A stretch of 64,000 nt of DNA from Aquimarina sp. ERC-38 (GCF_026222555.1 NZ_CP098511.1:1097501-1161500), one strand, 5' to 3'. Counted from the first letter of the stretch, positions 26,726-36,943 are shown. Notes: a model not told the origin generated them from the sequence alone. Translations and numbers: made by a program.

Positions 26726-29542
26726 TTAATAAATAGTAAATTTTTCTTTTGAATTTTGTTTATCCCGGCTAATTTCGATTTGATATGCTCCCTTTGGTAA
26801 GTAATACTTATCATTTTTCTTTTTTTCAATATCCAACTCTTTATTTTCAGCTAGTAATACTTTTCTACCTTCTTCAGATACTGATAAGTCATACTTAAAT
26901 TGGTTTATACCGTATACAGCTTCTACATTAAACGAATACAGTTTCACTCCTTTTTTATTAGTGATAACCACTTTTGCCTTGCCCGGGGATTTAAAATAAC
27001 CCTGAACATCTAATGAAGGTGTTTCGGCTTCAAGCCATTTACTCCACGAATTCCCCCAGTCCTTATTGTGTTTTATACTGTCTGTAGGAAATATATGAAC
27101 CTCTTTAGCTAATATATTATCATCTAATAATTGTAAAGCTTTAACATCTGCTTTATAAATACTACGGCCATGAGTACCCAGTATTATATCTCCAGCTTCG
27201 GGATGAATCACTAAGTCATGTATTGCCACATTAGGCAGGTTTTTAGAAAAAGGCTGCCAGGATGCTCCCTGATCCATTGAAACATACGTATGATCATCCG
27301 TACCGGCATATAAGATATTTGGATTTACCGGATCTTCTTTAATAACATTTACCGGAGAATTTGTAATTCCGTTCGTTATTTTTTGCCAGGTAGTACCGTA
27401 ATCTTCGCTTTTATAAATATAAGGAGTAAAATCATCATTTCTATATCCGTTCAAACTGGCGTATACCCTTGATTTTTGATGTGCGGATGCTACCACTCTT
27501 GAGATCCATAGGTTTCTTGGTAAGGAAGAGGTAATTATTTTCCAGGAAGCCCCTGCATCTTTAGAAACTTGTATTAATCCGTCATCACTACCTGTATACA
27601 AAAGCCCAAATGTAAATGGTGATTCAGAAATGGTAGTAATGGTTCCGTAAGCTACATTCCCCTTTTTGCCTCCATTCGTCAAATCCGAAGAAATTTCAGT
27701 CCAGTCCGTACCTTTATTCATCGAACGCATCAGTTTATTGGCACCCATATACAGAATATCCTGATTATGTGGGGAAAGTAAGATTGGCGTTTGCCAGTTA
27801 AAACGATAGGGAGTTTTACCCAATTCATGCTTGGGTTGAATATAGGTTTGCTTTCCGGTTTTTCGATCAATCCGATAATAATTACCAAATTGGTACCCGG
27901 TGTATACGATAGAAGCATCCCGACTATCTACCTGTACCTGCATTCCATCGCCACCCATAATACTTTTCCAGGGATATTCTCCGCTTTGATGCCAATCAAA
28001 ATCCTGTTTAACGGTTACCGGTGCTGTCCAGACTCCGTTATCCTGCAAACCTCCGTATACATGATATGGCTTTTGGTTATCAACTGTAATACTATAAAAT
28101 TGTCCGACTGCAGGTTGGTTTGCTTTAAGCCAATGTTCCCCGTTGTCATAGCTAATATTTACCCCACCGTCGTTTCCGTTAATCAGGTGATTCGGATTCT
28201 TTGGGTTAATCCATAAGGCATGGTGGTCTGCATGTACATTTTCTTTGGAAATACTGGTAAAAGACACCCCCCCGTTATCTGAAGTTAGAATAGGAACTCC
28301 CATGATATAAATCCGATCCGGATTGGATGGACTTACCCTAATTTGAGCAAAATAATAGCCGTAACTATTAAACACATCGTCGATATACTCCTTATTCATT
28401 TTCTTCCAGGTTTTACCGGCATCCGTACTTTTATAAACTTCGGCACCTATAACCGGGGTATCAAAAAGCAAACTGTTTGCATCCTCCAGGTAAGTAGCCA
28501 GTGCAACGGGAGCTAGAGAATCCGCTCGAACCAGTTGCTTTATATTTTCTGCCCGGTACTTTTCCTGAAAATTATTCTTCTTTAAGAAAGTATCTAAGTT
28601 TTTATTGTCTAAGGCCAAAAATTCTTTAACCGTCATTTTCTTAAAATCTTCTTTATTTAACCCGTCCGCCTTGTCCTTTTTCTCTTTAGGCCTTCTAAAT
28701 TGGTTGTCATGAACCGCATATAAAGTCTGGCTATCTACCACTGCTAGTCCAATACGCCCTACTCCTTCTCCGGTAGGAAAACCACTGGAAGAGGTTGTGA
28801 TTTTCTTCCAACTTTCACCGCTATCTGTACTCTTATAAATTCCTGATTGTAGTCCATTGCCATTAAAGTTCCAGGCTTTTCGGTCTTTTTGCCAGGCGGC
28901 TGCATAAAGAATATTAGTACTGTCCGGTACAACTGCTACGTCAATTATTCCAGTGGTGTTATCAATAAATAAGGTTTTTTTCCAGGTAGCACCGCCGTCT
29001 GTAGTTTTGTAAATACCTCTTTCATTATTAGGTGTATATAAATTTCCAGCAACTCCAATAATGACTTCTTCTTTATTGTTAGGATTTAAGATGATTCTTC
29101 CGATATGTTGTGATTTAGGTAACCCTGCAAATTCCCAGGTTTTACCTTTATCCGTAGATTTAAAAATTCCTTTACCAGCATAAGAAGAGCGTGACGAATT
29201 ATTTTCACCAGTTCCTACCCAGATAATATGATTTTTCCAGTCTACCGCAATATCCCCGATAGTGATTGTAGGAGCACTATCCATCACTGGCTCAAAACTG
29301 GTACCGTTGTTATGCGTGTACCATAATCCTCCGGAAGCATAGGCTACATAAAATTCAGAAGGCATCTCCGGATTTACATCCAGATCTACTACCCGTCCGC
29401 TCATGATAGAGGGTCCAATATTAGTAAAAGGTATACCTGAAACTATAGATTTATCTGCCTTTACGGTTGTTTTTTGAGCAAAAACTAAATTTGGCAAGTA
29501 GAAGAACAGAAAAATGAGTTGAGTTAACTTAAAAAGTTTCAT
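26726..29542 (-). CDS. Sortilin-like BNR-repeat exported protein
   Basis: The 938-residue secreted protein has a signal peptide (about residues 1-22) and many Asp-box/BNR blades of the form S-T-D-x-G-x-T-W: STDKGKTWEF, TTDGGATWKK, STDSGESWKK, STDAGKTWKK, SEDYGTTWQK, SMDQGASWQP. These build a VPS10/sortilin-like beta-propeller. About 130 C-terminal residues form a beta domain with PKGAYQIEI. Databases often label such proteins glycosyl hydrolase, but I see no catalytic evidence. The protein probably binds or processes extracellular peptides or polymers. No type IX sorting domain is recognisable at the C-terminus. Confidence 0.8.
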   Translation of the reverse strand: MKLFKLTQLIFLFFYLPNLVFAQKTTVKADKSIVSGIPFTNIGPSIMSGRVVDLDVNPEMPSEFYVAYASGGLWYTHNNGTSFEPVMDSAPTITIGDIAVDWKNHIIWVGTGENNSSRSSYAGKGIFKSTDKGKTWEFAGLPKSQHIGRIILNPNNKEEVIIGVAGNLYTPNNERGIYKTTDGGATWKKTLFIDNTTGIIDVAVVPDSTNILYAAAWQKDRKAWNFNGNGLQSGIYKSTDSGESWKKITTSSSGFPTGEGVGRIGLAVVDSQTLYAVHDNQFRRPKEKKDKADGLNKEDFKKMTVKEFLALDNKNLDTFLKKNNFQEKYRAENIKQLVRADSLAPVALATYLEDANSLLFDTPVIGAEVYKSTDAGKTWKKMNKEYIDDVFNSYGYYFAQIRVSPSNPDRIYIMGVPILTSDNGGVSFTSISKENVHADHHALWINPKNPNHLINGNDGGVNISYDNGEHWLKANQPAVGQFYSITVDNQKPYHVYGGLQDNGVWTAPVTVKQDFDWHQSGEYPWKSIMGGDGMQVQVDSRDASIVYTGYQFGNYYRIDRKTGKQTYIQPKHELGKTPYRFNWQTPILLSPHNQDILYMGANKLMRSMNKGTDWTEISSDLTNGGKKGNVAYGTITTISESPFTFGLLYTGSDDGLIQVSKDAGASWKIITSSLPRNLWISRVVASAHQKSRVYASLNGYRNDDFTPYIYKSEDYGTTWQKITNGITNSPVNVIKEDPVNPNILYAGTDDHTYVSMDQGASWQPFSKNLPNVAIHDLVIHPEAGDIILGTHGRSIYKADVKALQLLDDNILAKEVHIFPTDSIKHNKDWGNSWSKWLEAETPSLDVQGYFKSPGKAKVVITNKKGVKLYSFNVEAVYGINQFKYDLSVSEEGRKVLLAENKELDIEKKKNDKYYLPKGAYQIEISRDKQNSKEKFTIY

Positions 29543-29627
29543 AAAATACTGTTTTAGTAAGATAGTTATCGCGTTTAAAGGCTTACAACTTTACATATTG
29601 TTTAACAGTAGTTATAAGTGACCTTTG

Positions 29628-29635
29628 TATTTTTG
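29628..29635 (+). promoter_or_regulatory. Putative -7 element of the aminopeptidase P gene
   Basis: TATTTTTG matches TAnnTTTG, about 40 bases before the ATG at 29675. A good -33 element is not seen. Confidence 0.35.
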
Positions 29636-29674
29636 AAAGCTTCTGAAACCAGAAGTGCCTAAATTTAAAACAAA

Positions 29675-30967
29675 ATGAAGTACCACCCTATAGACAATAC
29701 GCTTTTTATTAAAAATCGAAAAAAGTTTATGGCTCAAATGAAGCCAAAGAGCATTGCTGTCTTTAATAGTAATGATATCTATCCAATTAGTGCGGATAGC
29801 GGGATGCCTTTTCAGCAACATCGGGATATATTTTATTTAAGTGGTATTGACCAGGAAGAAAGTATGTTGTTACTCTTTCCGGACGCTCATAAGGAAAAGC
29901 ACCGCGAAGTCTTATTTTTAAAAGAAACAAATGAACATATTGCTGTTTGGGAAGGAGCAAAATTAAATAAAGAAGAAGCTTTCCGGGTATCCGGTATTAA
30001 AACGGTTTACTGGTTACAAGACCTGGAAAAGGTCTTTTATGAGATTATGGCAGATTGTGATACGGTTTATGTGAATACTAATGAACACTACCGGGCAAAA
30101 GTAGAAACCCAAACCCGTGAAGACCGTTTTACCTTATGGTGGAAATCCAAATATCCTGCACATAGTGTGGCTAAAAGTAATCCGATTTTACAACGACTTC
30201 GTTCGGTAAAAGATCCGATTGAAATTGACCTAATACAAACCGCATGTAACATTACTGAAAAAGGGTTTCGGCGTGTGTTACCCTTTTTAAAACCAGGCGT
30301 CTGGGAATATAACCTGGAAGCTGAACTTTTACATGAATTTATAAATAATCGTTCACGTGGGTTTGCCTACACTCCTATTATTGCCAGTGGCAACAATGCC
30401 AATATATTACATTATACAGAAAACAACCAACAATGCAAAGAGGGTGAATTAGTTTTACTGGATACAGCTGCTGAATATGCTAACTATTCCAGTGATTTAA
30501 CCCGGACGATTCCGGTTTCCGGACGTTTTACTCAACGACAAAAGGAAGTATACCAGGCAGTCCTGGCGGTAAAAAAAGAAGCAACGGCTATGTTAGTTCC
30601 AGGTACCATCTGGGAAGATTATCATGTAGAAGTCGGAAAACTAATGACCTCACAATTACTCGCTTTAAAATTACTGGATAAAGCCGATATTCAAAACGAA
30701 AATCCCGAATGGCCGGCATACAAACAATATTTTATGCACGGAACTTCCCACCATATTGGCCTAGATACTCATGACTACGGGTTATTAGCTGAACCTATGC
30801 AAGCAAACATGGTATTTACCGTTGAACCGGGAATTTATATACCAGAAGAAGGTTTTGGAATCCGGTTAGAAGATGACGTAGTTATTCAAGAAAAAGGAAA
30901 CCCTATCAACTTGATGAAAAACATACCTATCGAAGCCGAAGAAATCGAGGAACTGATGAATGCTTAA
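29675..30967 (+). CDS. pepP: Xaa-Pro aminopeptidase (aminopeptidase P family)
   Basis: The 430-residue enzyme removes the N-terminal residue before proline. It has an N-terminal creatinase-like domain (about residues 1-170) and a pita-bread metallopeptidase domain with the dinuclear metal ligands in LLDTAAEYANYSSDLTRT (about 265-283), the His of HGTSHHIGLDTHD (about 350), the Glu of FTVEPGIYIPEEGFG (about 385) and the Glu of IRLEDDVVI (about 403). All ligands are present. It has no signal peptide, so it acts in the cytoplasm. Confidence 0.93.
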   Translation: MKYHPIDNTLFIKNRKKFMAQMKPKSIAVFNSNDIYPISADSGMPFQQHRDIFYLSGIDQEESMLLLFPDAHKEKHREVLFLKETNEHIAVWEGAKLNKEEAFRVSGIKTVYWLQDLEKVFYEIMADCDTVYVNTNEHYRAKVETQTREDRFTLWWKSKYPAHSVAKSNPILQRLRSVKDPIEIDLIQTACNITEKGFRRVLPFLKPGVWEYNLEAELLHEFINNRSRGFAYTPIIASGNNANILHYTENNQQCKEGELVLLDTAAEYANYSSDLTRTIPVSGRFTQRQKEVYQAVLAVKKEATAMLVPGTIWEDYHVEVGKLMTSQLLALKLLDKADIQNENPEWPAYKQYFMHGTSHHIGLDTHDYGLLAEPMQANMVFTVEPGIYIPEEGFGIRLEDDVVIQEKGNPINLMKNIPIEAEEIEELMNA

Positions 30968-31066
30968 TTTTTAGATGTAAGACCGTTATTAATTAAGGAA
31001 TTAGGGAAACAAGAATAAATACTAGTATTTAAAGATCCTTTCGGAAACTCGTGGTGGCTTTCTACT

Positions 31067-32350
31067 TTAAACTGAAAACTTATTTTGATTGAAATAAGTA
31101 TACATACTAATTATTATACCAGTAACTAAGGAAGGCAACAACCATCCTAACGTATAGTCACCTAACGGAATGTTATGTAAAAAAGGAGTTACTTGTTCTT
31201 TAAAACCAATACTCCCTAAAAAGTCCGGTAATACCCCTATGGTAGTAATAAGCACTACCCCCCGAAATAATAAAGTGGTTTGAATAGATGCCGGTAATAG
31301 ATGAAGTATGATTAATACAATCGTAATCGGATAGATAAAAAGTAAAGCTGGAATGGCAACTTTAATAATTACACTGACATCTAACTGACCTACAAAAACA
31401 CCAATAAAACAAGCAAATACTGCGGTAAAATAATAAGCAAGAGGAGATTCTTTCCAGATACCTTTGACAAAATCAGCCGTACCCGTGATAATACCGACAG
31501 CAGTGGTAAAACAAGCTAACGTTACCAATAAACTTAAGAAGTAAGTACCTATCCTACCCAAAGTTTCCGTACTTAGCAAGGTTAAAAATTCCGTACGGTT
31601 CACCGTAGATGTATCTACCGTACTACTCAGTAATGCACCGCTGTAGATCAGTCCGCTATAAATTAATAGTAATCCGATAGCAGCGACAAAGGCGGATTTA
31701 AAAAGTAAATTTTTCAGGGTTGGATAAGAATAATTAAATTTTTGTTTAAGAGAAATAATTATAACACCTCCTACTACCGTTGCCCCAATGGTATCAAAGG
31801 TTTGATAGCCTTCCAGCAATCCACTGATTACAGGTGCTGATACAGATACGGGAACTACTCCGGTATCGATTGTTACCGTTGCCACGGTAATTACACTGAT
31901 TACTACTAGAATTAATAGCGGGCCCAGGTACTTGCCAATAATGTTTAAAATACGGGATCGGTTTAAGACAAATAAAAGTACCAAGGCAAAGTACAAACCA
32001 CTAGTTAGTAAAGATCCGGTATTAGAGATGGGTGCAATTGCCATTTCATGAGTTACAGAAGCCGTTCTGGGGGAAGGTAAAGTAATAGATATGGCATAAA
32101 TCAAACAACAGTACACTAAACTAAATACCGGACCTACTTTTTTACCAAAATCCATCATAGTCCCCTGAAGTCGGGCATGCACTAAAATTCCTAATAAGGG
32201 AAGTATAACTGCAGATATTAAAAACCCTAAGGTAACCCATAACCACTGATTTCCTGAAGTTAAACCCAAATAAGGCGGAAGAATTAAATTCCCAGCTCCA
32301 AAAAACAAAGAAAAAAGTGCAAAACCGGTGATCCAGATATTTTTAGTCAT
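31067..32350 (-). CDS. brnQ: Branched-chain amino acid transporter, LIVCS family
   Basis: The product is a hydrophobic protein with about 12 membrane helices, opening FALFSLFFGAGNLILPPYLG, typical of BrnQ-type sodium- or proton-coupled carriers for Leu, Ile and Val. I chose the ATG at 32350 (MTKNIWITG, 427 residues). A longer frame reaches 32392, but it adds 14 non-helical residues with no better start signal. The gene is convergent with pepP and divergent from the hydrolase gene at 32460. Confidence 0.88.
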   Translation of the reverse strand: MTKNIWITGFALFSLFFGAGNLILPPYLGLTSGNQWLWVTLGFLISAVILPLLGILVHARLQGTMMDFGKKVGPVFSLVYCCLIYAISITLPSPRTASVTHEMAIAPISNTGSLLTSGLYFALVLLFVLNRSRILNIIGKYLGPLLILVVISVITVATVTIDTGVVPVSVSAPVISGLLEGYQTFDTIGATVVGGVIIISLKQKFNYSYPTLKNLLFKSAFVAAIGLLLIYSGLIYSGALLSSTVDTSTVNRTEFLTLLSTETLGRIGTYFLSLLVTLACFTTAVGIITGTADFVKGIWKESPLAYYFTAVFACFIGVFVGQLDVSVIIKVAIPALLFIYPITIVLIILHLLPASIQTTLLFRGVVLITTIGVLPDFLGSIGFKEQVTPFLHNIPLGDYTLGWLLPSLVTGIIISMYTYFNQNKFSV

Positions 32351-32459
32351 AATAATTAGAAGATGTAATGCTAAAGTGTTGGCATTTATCAAACAAGTAT
32401 AGTAATTTTAAACAAGAAAATTTTAGCTCTTTTCTAAAATTATATAATTTTCCCCTGTC

Positions 32460-33245
32460 TTGAATTCGATTCGTTCCCTTGCTTCTTCTACTTTCTATAA
32501 AACTTACGGAAGTACAAACCATCCCTACATTGTCTTTTTACATGGTTTTCTGGAAGATCATTCTATTTGGCATAGCCTTATTGAACGGTTAAAATCGGAA
32601 TACTTTTGTATAAATATAGATTTACCGGGTCATGGGAATGCTAAAGATGATACAGTAGCTACTATAGAAGAGATGGTGAAAAATGTACTTACTATTTTAA
32701 AAACTTGTAACGTAAGCAACGCACATTTTATAGGACATTCTATGGGAGGTTATGTGTTGCTTGCTATTTTAGAAAGTCAAAGTGACCTGGTCAAAAGTGC
32801 CGTATTATTAAATAGTACTTCATACCCGGATTCTATGGAACGAAAAAATGATAGAGACCGCGTTATAAGCCTTGTAGAAAAAAATAAAAATGCTTTTGTA
32901 CACATGGCTATAATGAACCTGTTTACCGAACAAAATCGATCTTATTATAAAAAAGAAATTAATTTGCTGATTAAGAATGCTGTAAAAACACCTTCATCTA
33001 GTATCATAAAATCATTAGAGGCAATGAAGGTGCGGAAGGACCGCAGTAAAGTATTTCAAAATTTTAACGGACAAAAAGCAATTTTTTCAGGTGAAAACGA
33101 TACTATTATTAAAAATACAGATAGTAAGGTGGAAGCATTGCAAACCGGTTCCATATTTAAAACTTTTGCCGGAGGGCATATGACATTTCTGGAAGATACT
33201 GATAATCTTATTATTGAACTGAACAAAATATTTAATAAAATTTAG
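32460..33245 (+). CDS. Alpha/beta hydrolase, TTG start
   Basis: The 261-residue protein has the oxyanion motif FLHGFLEDHSIW (about residue 26-37), LPGHG, the nucleophile elbow GHSMGGY (about 95-101) and the catalytic His in FAGGHMTFLE near the C-terminus. It belongs to the esterase/MenH-like group. The only possible start in this frame is TTG at 32460, since an in-frame stop (32445-32447) lies just upstream and the next ATG is far inside the fold. The substrate is unknown. Confidence 0.85.
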   Translation: MNSIRSLASSTFYKTYGSTNHPYIVFLHGFLEDHSIWHSLIERLKSEYFCINIDLPGHGNAKDDTVATIEEMVKNVLTILKTCNVSNAHFIGHSMGGYVLLAILESQSDLVKSAVLLNSTSYPDSMERKNDRDRVISLVEKNKNAFVHMAIMNLFTEQNRSYYKKEINLLIKNAVKTPSSSIIKSLEAMKVRKDRSKVFQNFNGQKAIFSGENDTIIKNTDSKVEALQTGSIFKTFAGGHMTFLEDTDNLIIELNKIFNKI

Positions 33246-33448
33246 GAGAATTATCATTTCAATTATTGTTAAAAACTTAAAGAAACAATGTTTATTTATC
33301 GTTGAAACGTAAAAATTATAGGGTAAAACTTAAATTTTTCCTCTTTTTTAGCCTAAAATATATAGTATTCTAAAAAATTTCCTACATTTTGTTGTTAATA
33401 TCTTCTTAATATATTATTATTGTAGTATGAAACATTCTAAAACTAAAC

Positions 33449-33724
33449 ATGATGATGAAATCTACCCCAAACGCTTCGTTTTCTTTTTCTAAATTATACT
33501 GTTCTGTATTTAGTCACCACTATGCATTATCAAGAGATGTAACGGATCATATTAAAGAATTTACCTGTACAAATTGTGGTCATCAGGCAACTACAAATAG
33601 TAGAGGCAGATTAGAAGCTATGACCCCAAAATTGAAAGAAATTAATGATGCGCTTGCATTTGTTCACGCTAAACGAGTCGCCAGAGGGCCAGTTCTTCCC
33701 GTTCAATTTCAAAAAGCCTCTTAA
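33449..33724 (+). CDS. Small conserved protein with zinc-ribbon-like CXXC
   Basis: The 91-residue basic protein has one CTNCGHQATT motif near residue 40, preceded by SHHYALSRDVTDHIKEF and followed by GRLEAMTPKLKEIND. A single CXXC plus nearby His residues could bind one metal ion or form half a zinc ribbon in a dimer. Similar short proteins occur in other Flavobacteriia; I know no function. Three ATG codons in a row begin the frame (33449-33457) and the real start could be any of them. Confidence 0.65.
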   Translation: MMMKSTPNASFSFSKLYCSVFSHHYALSRDVTDHIKEFTCTNCGHQATTNSRGRLEAMTPKLKEINDALAFVHAKRVARGPVLPVQFQKAS

Positions 33725-33733
33725 TTAAGTTTA

Positions 33734-34783
33734 CTAACTGTTTTTTATAGGGTTCCACCCTTGTGCTTTTAAAGCTACCGACTCATTTGACCGGGTTACC
33801 AAATAATTTCCTGAATTTTTTTCGGTAATATGTCCTATGACAGTTAGGTTAGGGTTGCCTTTAATTTTTGTATAGTCCTCTTGAGAAATAGTAAATAATA
33901 ATTCATAATCTTCTCCCCCGTTTAAAGCGACAGTCGTACTGTTTAAATTAAATTCCTCGCATGTATTGATAACTACCGGGTCTAAGGGTAGTTTTTCTTC
34001 GTATAGTGTAACACCTACTTCAGAATTTGAGCTTAGATGTAAAGCTTCAGATGAAAGTCCGTCACTAATATCGATCATACTGGTAGGCTGAACTTCTAAG
34101 GCTTCTAATAAAATTTGTATGTCTTTACGAGCTTCGGGTTTTAATTGCCTTTCGATAAGATATGTATACAGATCCAGGTCCGGCTGAGAATTTGGGTTTA
34201 CTTCAAAAACCTTTTTTTCTCTTTCTAATATTTGTAATCCCATATAGGCAGCTCCCAGATCTCCCGTTACCACGACCAAATCATTTGGTTTTGCCCCACT
34301 CCGATATACTACTTTATTTTTATCCTGATATCCGATAGCAGTAATACTCATAATTAATCCCCGGGTAGAGGTAGTAGTATCTCCTCCCACCAAATCTACT
34401 TTATAAATCTTAGCTGCTGTTTTTATCCCTTGATATAATTCTTCTAAGGCTTCAACCGGAAACCGATTGGATATGGCAATAGAAACCGTGATTTGCGAAG
34501 CGGCTGCATTCATCGCATAGATATCAGATAAATTGACAACCACTGCTTTGTATCCTAAATGCTTTAACGGCATATAGGATAAATCAAAATGTACTCCTTC
34601 TACCAGCATATCCGTAGAAATTACACATTCTTTGGCTTTAAAGTCCAGAACCGCGGCATCATCCCCGATTCCTTTTAAAGTAGAAGCTTGCTTAAGTTCT
34701 ACATCTCTCGTAAGTTGTTTTATTAAACCGAACTCCCCTAAATCTTCAATATTAGTACGCTCTGTATGTTTATCTTCAATCAT
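33734..34783 (-). CDS. thiL: Thiamine-monophosphate kinase
   Basis: The 349-residue enzyme phosphorylates thiamine monophosphate to the diphosphate cofactor. Landmarks are EFGLIKQL and KGIGDDAAVL at the N-terminus, ISTDMLVEGVHFDL (Mg and substrate binding), VGGDTTTS, VVTGDLGAAYMGL, MIDISDGLSSEALHL and NGGEDYELLFT. All metal-binding Asp motifs are present. It is convergent with the small zinc-ribbon gene and divergent from suf. No thiamine riboswitch is recognisable upstream. Confidence 0.95.
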   Translation of the reverse strand: MIEDKHTERTNIEDLGEFGLIKQLTRDVELKQASTLKGIGDDAAVLDFKAKECVISTDMLVEGVHFDLSYMPLKHLGYKAVVVNLSDIYAMNAAASQITVSIAISNRFPVEALEELYQGIKTAAKIYKVDLVGGDTTTSTRGLIMSITAIGYQDKNKVVYRSGAKPNDLVVVTGDLGAAYMGLQILEREKKVFEVNPNSQPDLDLYTYLIERQLKPEARKDIQILLEALEVQPTSMIDISDGLSSEALHLSSNSEVGVTLYEEKLPLDPVVINTCEEFNLNSTTVALNGGEDYELLFTISQEDYTKIKGNPNLTVIGHITEKNSGNYLVTRSNESVALKAQGWNPIKNS

Positions 34784-34965
34784 AACACAAAGGTAAGTAA
34801 CCCATTTATAAAAGTAATTGATTGTAGGTTATTTTCAAATTCTAATCATACGTAAGCATAGGTTTTAAAAATTTGTTTAAAAAGTTGCCGATCTTTTATA
34901 AACAAAATTTATCTTGCTATTCTTAGAATATTGTTAGGAAACGAAGATAAAACCTACATATATAG

Positions 34966-34973
34966 TATATTTG
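34966..34973 (+). promoter_or_regulatory. -7 element of the suf operon promoter
   Basis: TATATTTG matches TAnnTTTG and lies 36 bases before the sufA start. No TTTG occurs at the usual -33 spacing, which suggests weak or activator-dependent transcription. Confidence 0.6.
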
Positions 34974-34989
34974 CATTCTGATAAGAATG
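34974..34989. promoter_or_regulatory. Candidate operator at the suf transcription start
   Basis: CATTCT-GATA-AGAATG is a perfect 6+6 inverted repeat placed immediately after the -7 element, so it covers the expected transcription start. This is where a repressor would block initiation. The regulator is unknown; an iron or Fe-S sensing repressor is a guess from the operon content. Confidence 0.5.
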
Positions 34990-35009
34990 TATCCTAACAA
35001 GTAAGAATT

Positions 35010-35339
35010 ATGATAAAAGTTTCAGATACAGCAAGACAAAAGGTAATCGAATTGATGCAGGAGGACGGATTTGATAGTGCTTCTGATTTTGTGAGGGTTG
35101 GCGTTAAAAGTGGCGGATGTTCCGGATTATCTTATGATTTAAATTTTGATAAAAACAAAGAAGAGGCAGATAAGGTTTTTGAGGATAACGGGGTGAAGAT
35201 TATTGTGGATAAAAAAAGCTTTTTGTACCTGATTGGTACAACGCTTGAATATTCCGGTGGATTAAACGGTAGTGGCTTTGTTTTTAATAACCCCAATGCG
35301 AGTAGAACCTGTGGATGTGGGGAGAGTTTTTCTCTTTAA
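35010..35339 (+). CDS. sufA: Iron-sulfur assembly A-type carrier
   Basis: The 109-residue HesB/IscA-family protein has the three conserved cysteines: one in KSGGCSGLSYDL (about residue 38) and two in RTCGCGESF near the C-terminus. A-type carriers accept Fe-S clusters from the SufBCD scaffold and pass them to target proteins. It is the first gene of the suf region, about 130 bases before sufB, and has its own promoter region with candidate operators. Whether it is SufA or an ErpA-like carrier cannot be decided. Confidence 0.9.
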   Translation: MIKVSDTARQKVIELMQEDGFDSASDFVRVGVKSGGCSGLSYDLNFDKNKEEADKVFEDNGVKIIVDKKSFLYLIGTTLEYSGGLNGSGFVFNNPNASRTCGCGESFSL

Positions 35340-35468
35340 AGTCCCTAGTTCTCAAAAGGGAAGTATGTGTTTAGAGGGTTTAAAATGAAAAGATCAAATT
35401 AAAAAGAAGATGAGAAAGATATATAGTTTAACAAATATAAATACCCTTGTAAGAGGCTAAGTGGAACT

Positions 35469-36914
35469 ATGGCATATACTGAAGATGATTTAAAAAAAGA
35501 GCTGGAAACTAAGGAGTATGAATATGGGTTTTATACCGATATTGAATCTGATACGTTTCCGGCCGGATTAAATGAAGATATTGTTCGGGCTATTTCTAAA
35601 AAGAAAGAAGAACCGGAGTGGATGACTGAGTGGCGTATTAGCGCTTTTAGATACTGGCAACAAATGGAAGAACCGGAATGGGCAAATGTTACGTACCAGA
35701 AACCGGATTATCAGGCTATATCGTATTACTCGGCACCTAATAAAAAACCGAAATACGACAGTATTGATGAGGTTGATCCTGAATTACTGGATACTTTCAA
35801 CAAACTGGGTATTTCCCTGGATGAACAAAAAAAGTTAGCTGGGGTTGCGGTGGATATTGTAATGGACTCTGTATCTGTTGCCACTACTTTTAAATCTACC
35901 TTGGCAGAAAAAGGAATTATTTTTTGTTCAATTTCTGAAGCTATCAAAGAGCATCCGGAACTGGTGAAGAAATATATTGGTTCCGTGGTTCCGGAGAAAG
36001 ATAACTTTTATGCAGCATTAAATTCGGCGGTATTTAGTGACGGATCTTTTTGTTACATTCCTAAGGGAGTTCGATGCCCAATGGAACTGTCCACGTATTT
36101 TAGGATCAATCAAGCGGGAACCGGACAGTTCGAAAGAACGTTGGTTATTGCAGATGAAGGGAGTTATGTAAGTTATTTGGAAGGTTGTACGGCTCCGTCA
36201 AGAGATGAAAATCAGCTACATGCGGCAGTGGTGGAACTAATTGCATTGGATAATGCTGAAATCAAATATTCAACGGTACAAAACTGGTACCCGGGAAATG
36301 AATCGGGACAAGGTGGTGTCTACAATTTTGTAACAAAACGGGGTCTTTGTGAAAAGAATGCTAAAATCTCTTGGACACAGGTAGAAACCGGTTCTGCAGT
36401 TACCTGGAAATATCCTTCTTGTATCCTAAAAGGGGATAATTCTATTGGTGAATTTTATTCAATTGCCGTGACTAATAATTATCAGCAGGCAGATACCGGG
36501 ACTAAGATGATTCATTTAGGAAAAAATACTAAAAGTACGATTATCTCTAAAGGAATTTCAGCCGGAAAATCGCAAAATAGTTACCGTGGATTGGTACAAA
36601 TCAACAGTCGGGCTACGAATGCCCGAAATTTTTCTCAATGTGATTCTTTATTGATGGGCAATGAATGCGGTGCGCATACGTTTCCGTATATAGAAACTAA
36701 AAATAAAACAGCACAGGTTGAACATGAGGCAACAACCAGTAAAATTGGAGAAGATCAAATTTTTTACTGTAACCAGCGGGGAATTGATACTGAAAAAGCA
36801 ATAGCTTTGATCGTAAACGGTTTTAGTAAAGAAGTCCTTAATAAATTACCTATGGAATTTGCCGTAGAAGCACAAAAATTACTAGAAATTTCTTTAGAAG
36901 GTTCGGTAGGATAA
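35469..36914 (+). CDS. sufB: Fe-S cluster scaffold protein SufB
   Basis: The 481-residue protein is the core scaffold of the SufBC2D complex. It shows the SufB beta-helix core with [20 protein letters not shown] (about residue 240-260), [11 protein letters not shown], and the C-terminal [30 protein letters not shown], containing the conserved His, and [13 protein letters not shown]. Length is typical. It is followed after 29 bases by a lipoprotein gene and then sufC. Confidence 0.96.
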   Translation: MAYTEDDLKKELETKEYEYGFYTDIESDTFPAGLNEDIVRAISKKKEEPEWMTEWRISAFRYWQQMEEPEWANVTYQKPDYQAISYYSAPNKKPKYDSIDEVDPELLDTFNKLGISLDEQKKLAGVAVDIVMDSVSVATTFKSTLAEKGIIFCSISEAIKEHPELVKKYIGSVVPEKDNFYAALNSAVFSDGSFCYIPKGVRCPMELSTYFRINQAGTGQFERTLVIADEGSYVSYLEGCTAPSRDENQLHAAVVELIALDNAEIKYSTVQNWYPGNESGQGGVYNFVTKRGLCEKNAKISWTQVETGSAVTWKYPSCILKGDNSIGEFYSIAVTNNYQQADTGTKMIHLGKNTKSTIISKGISAGKSQNSYRGLVQINSRATNARNFSQCDSLLMGNECGAHTFPYIETKNKTAQVEHEATTSKIGEDQIFYCNQRGIDTEKAIALIVNGFSKEVLNKLPMEFAVEAQKLLEISLEGSVG

Positions 36915-36943
36915 CCCACCTTCAGCTAACCAAATTTTATTTA

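Larger units (their letters stand above)
34931..35000. promoter_or_regulatory. Nine-base inverted repeat bracketing the suf promoter
   Basis: TTGTTAGGA (34931-34939) and its exact complement TCCTAACAA (34992-35000) stand 52 bases apart, one on each side of the suf -7 element. The right copy ends 9 bases before the sufA start. Such a pair could be a two-site operator that loops, or form a long hairpin in a transcript reading through. Confidence 0.5.

Noticed and set aside
26726..29542. Glycosyl hydrolase
   Set aside because: The protein consists of BNR/Asp-box blades typical of sortilin-like propellers; no catalytic acid arrangement of a sialidase can be seen.
34784..35009. Thiamine or iron riboswitch near thiL and suf
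   Set aside because: The THI-box core words are absent, and the repeats there are simple inverted repeats better explained as operators.
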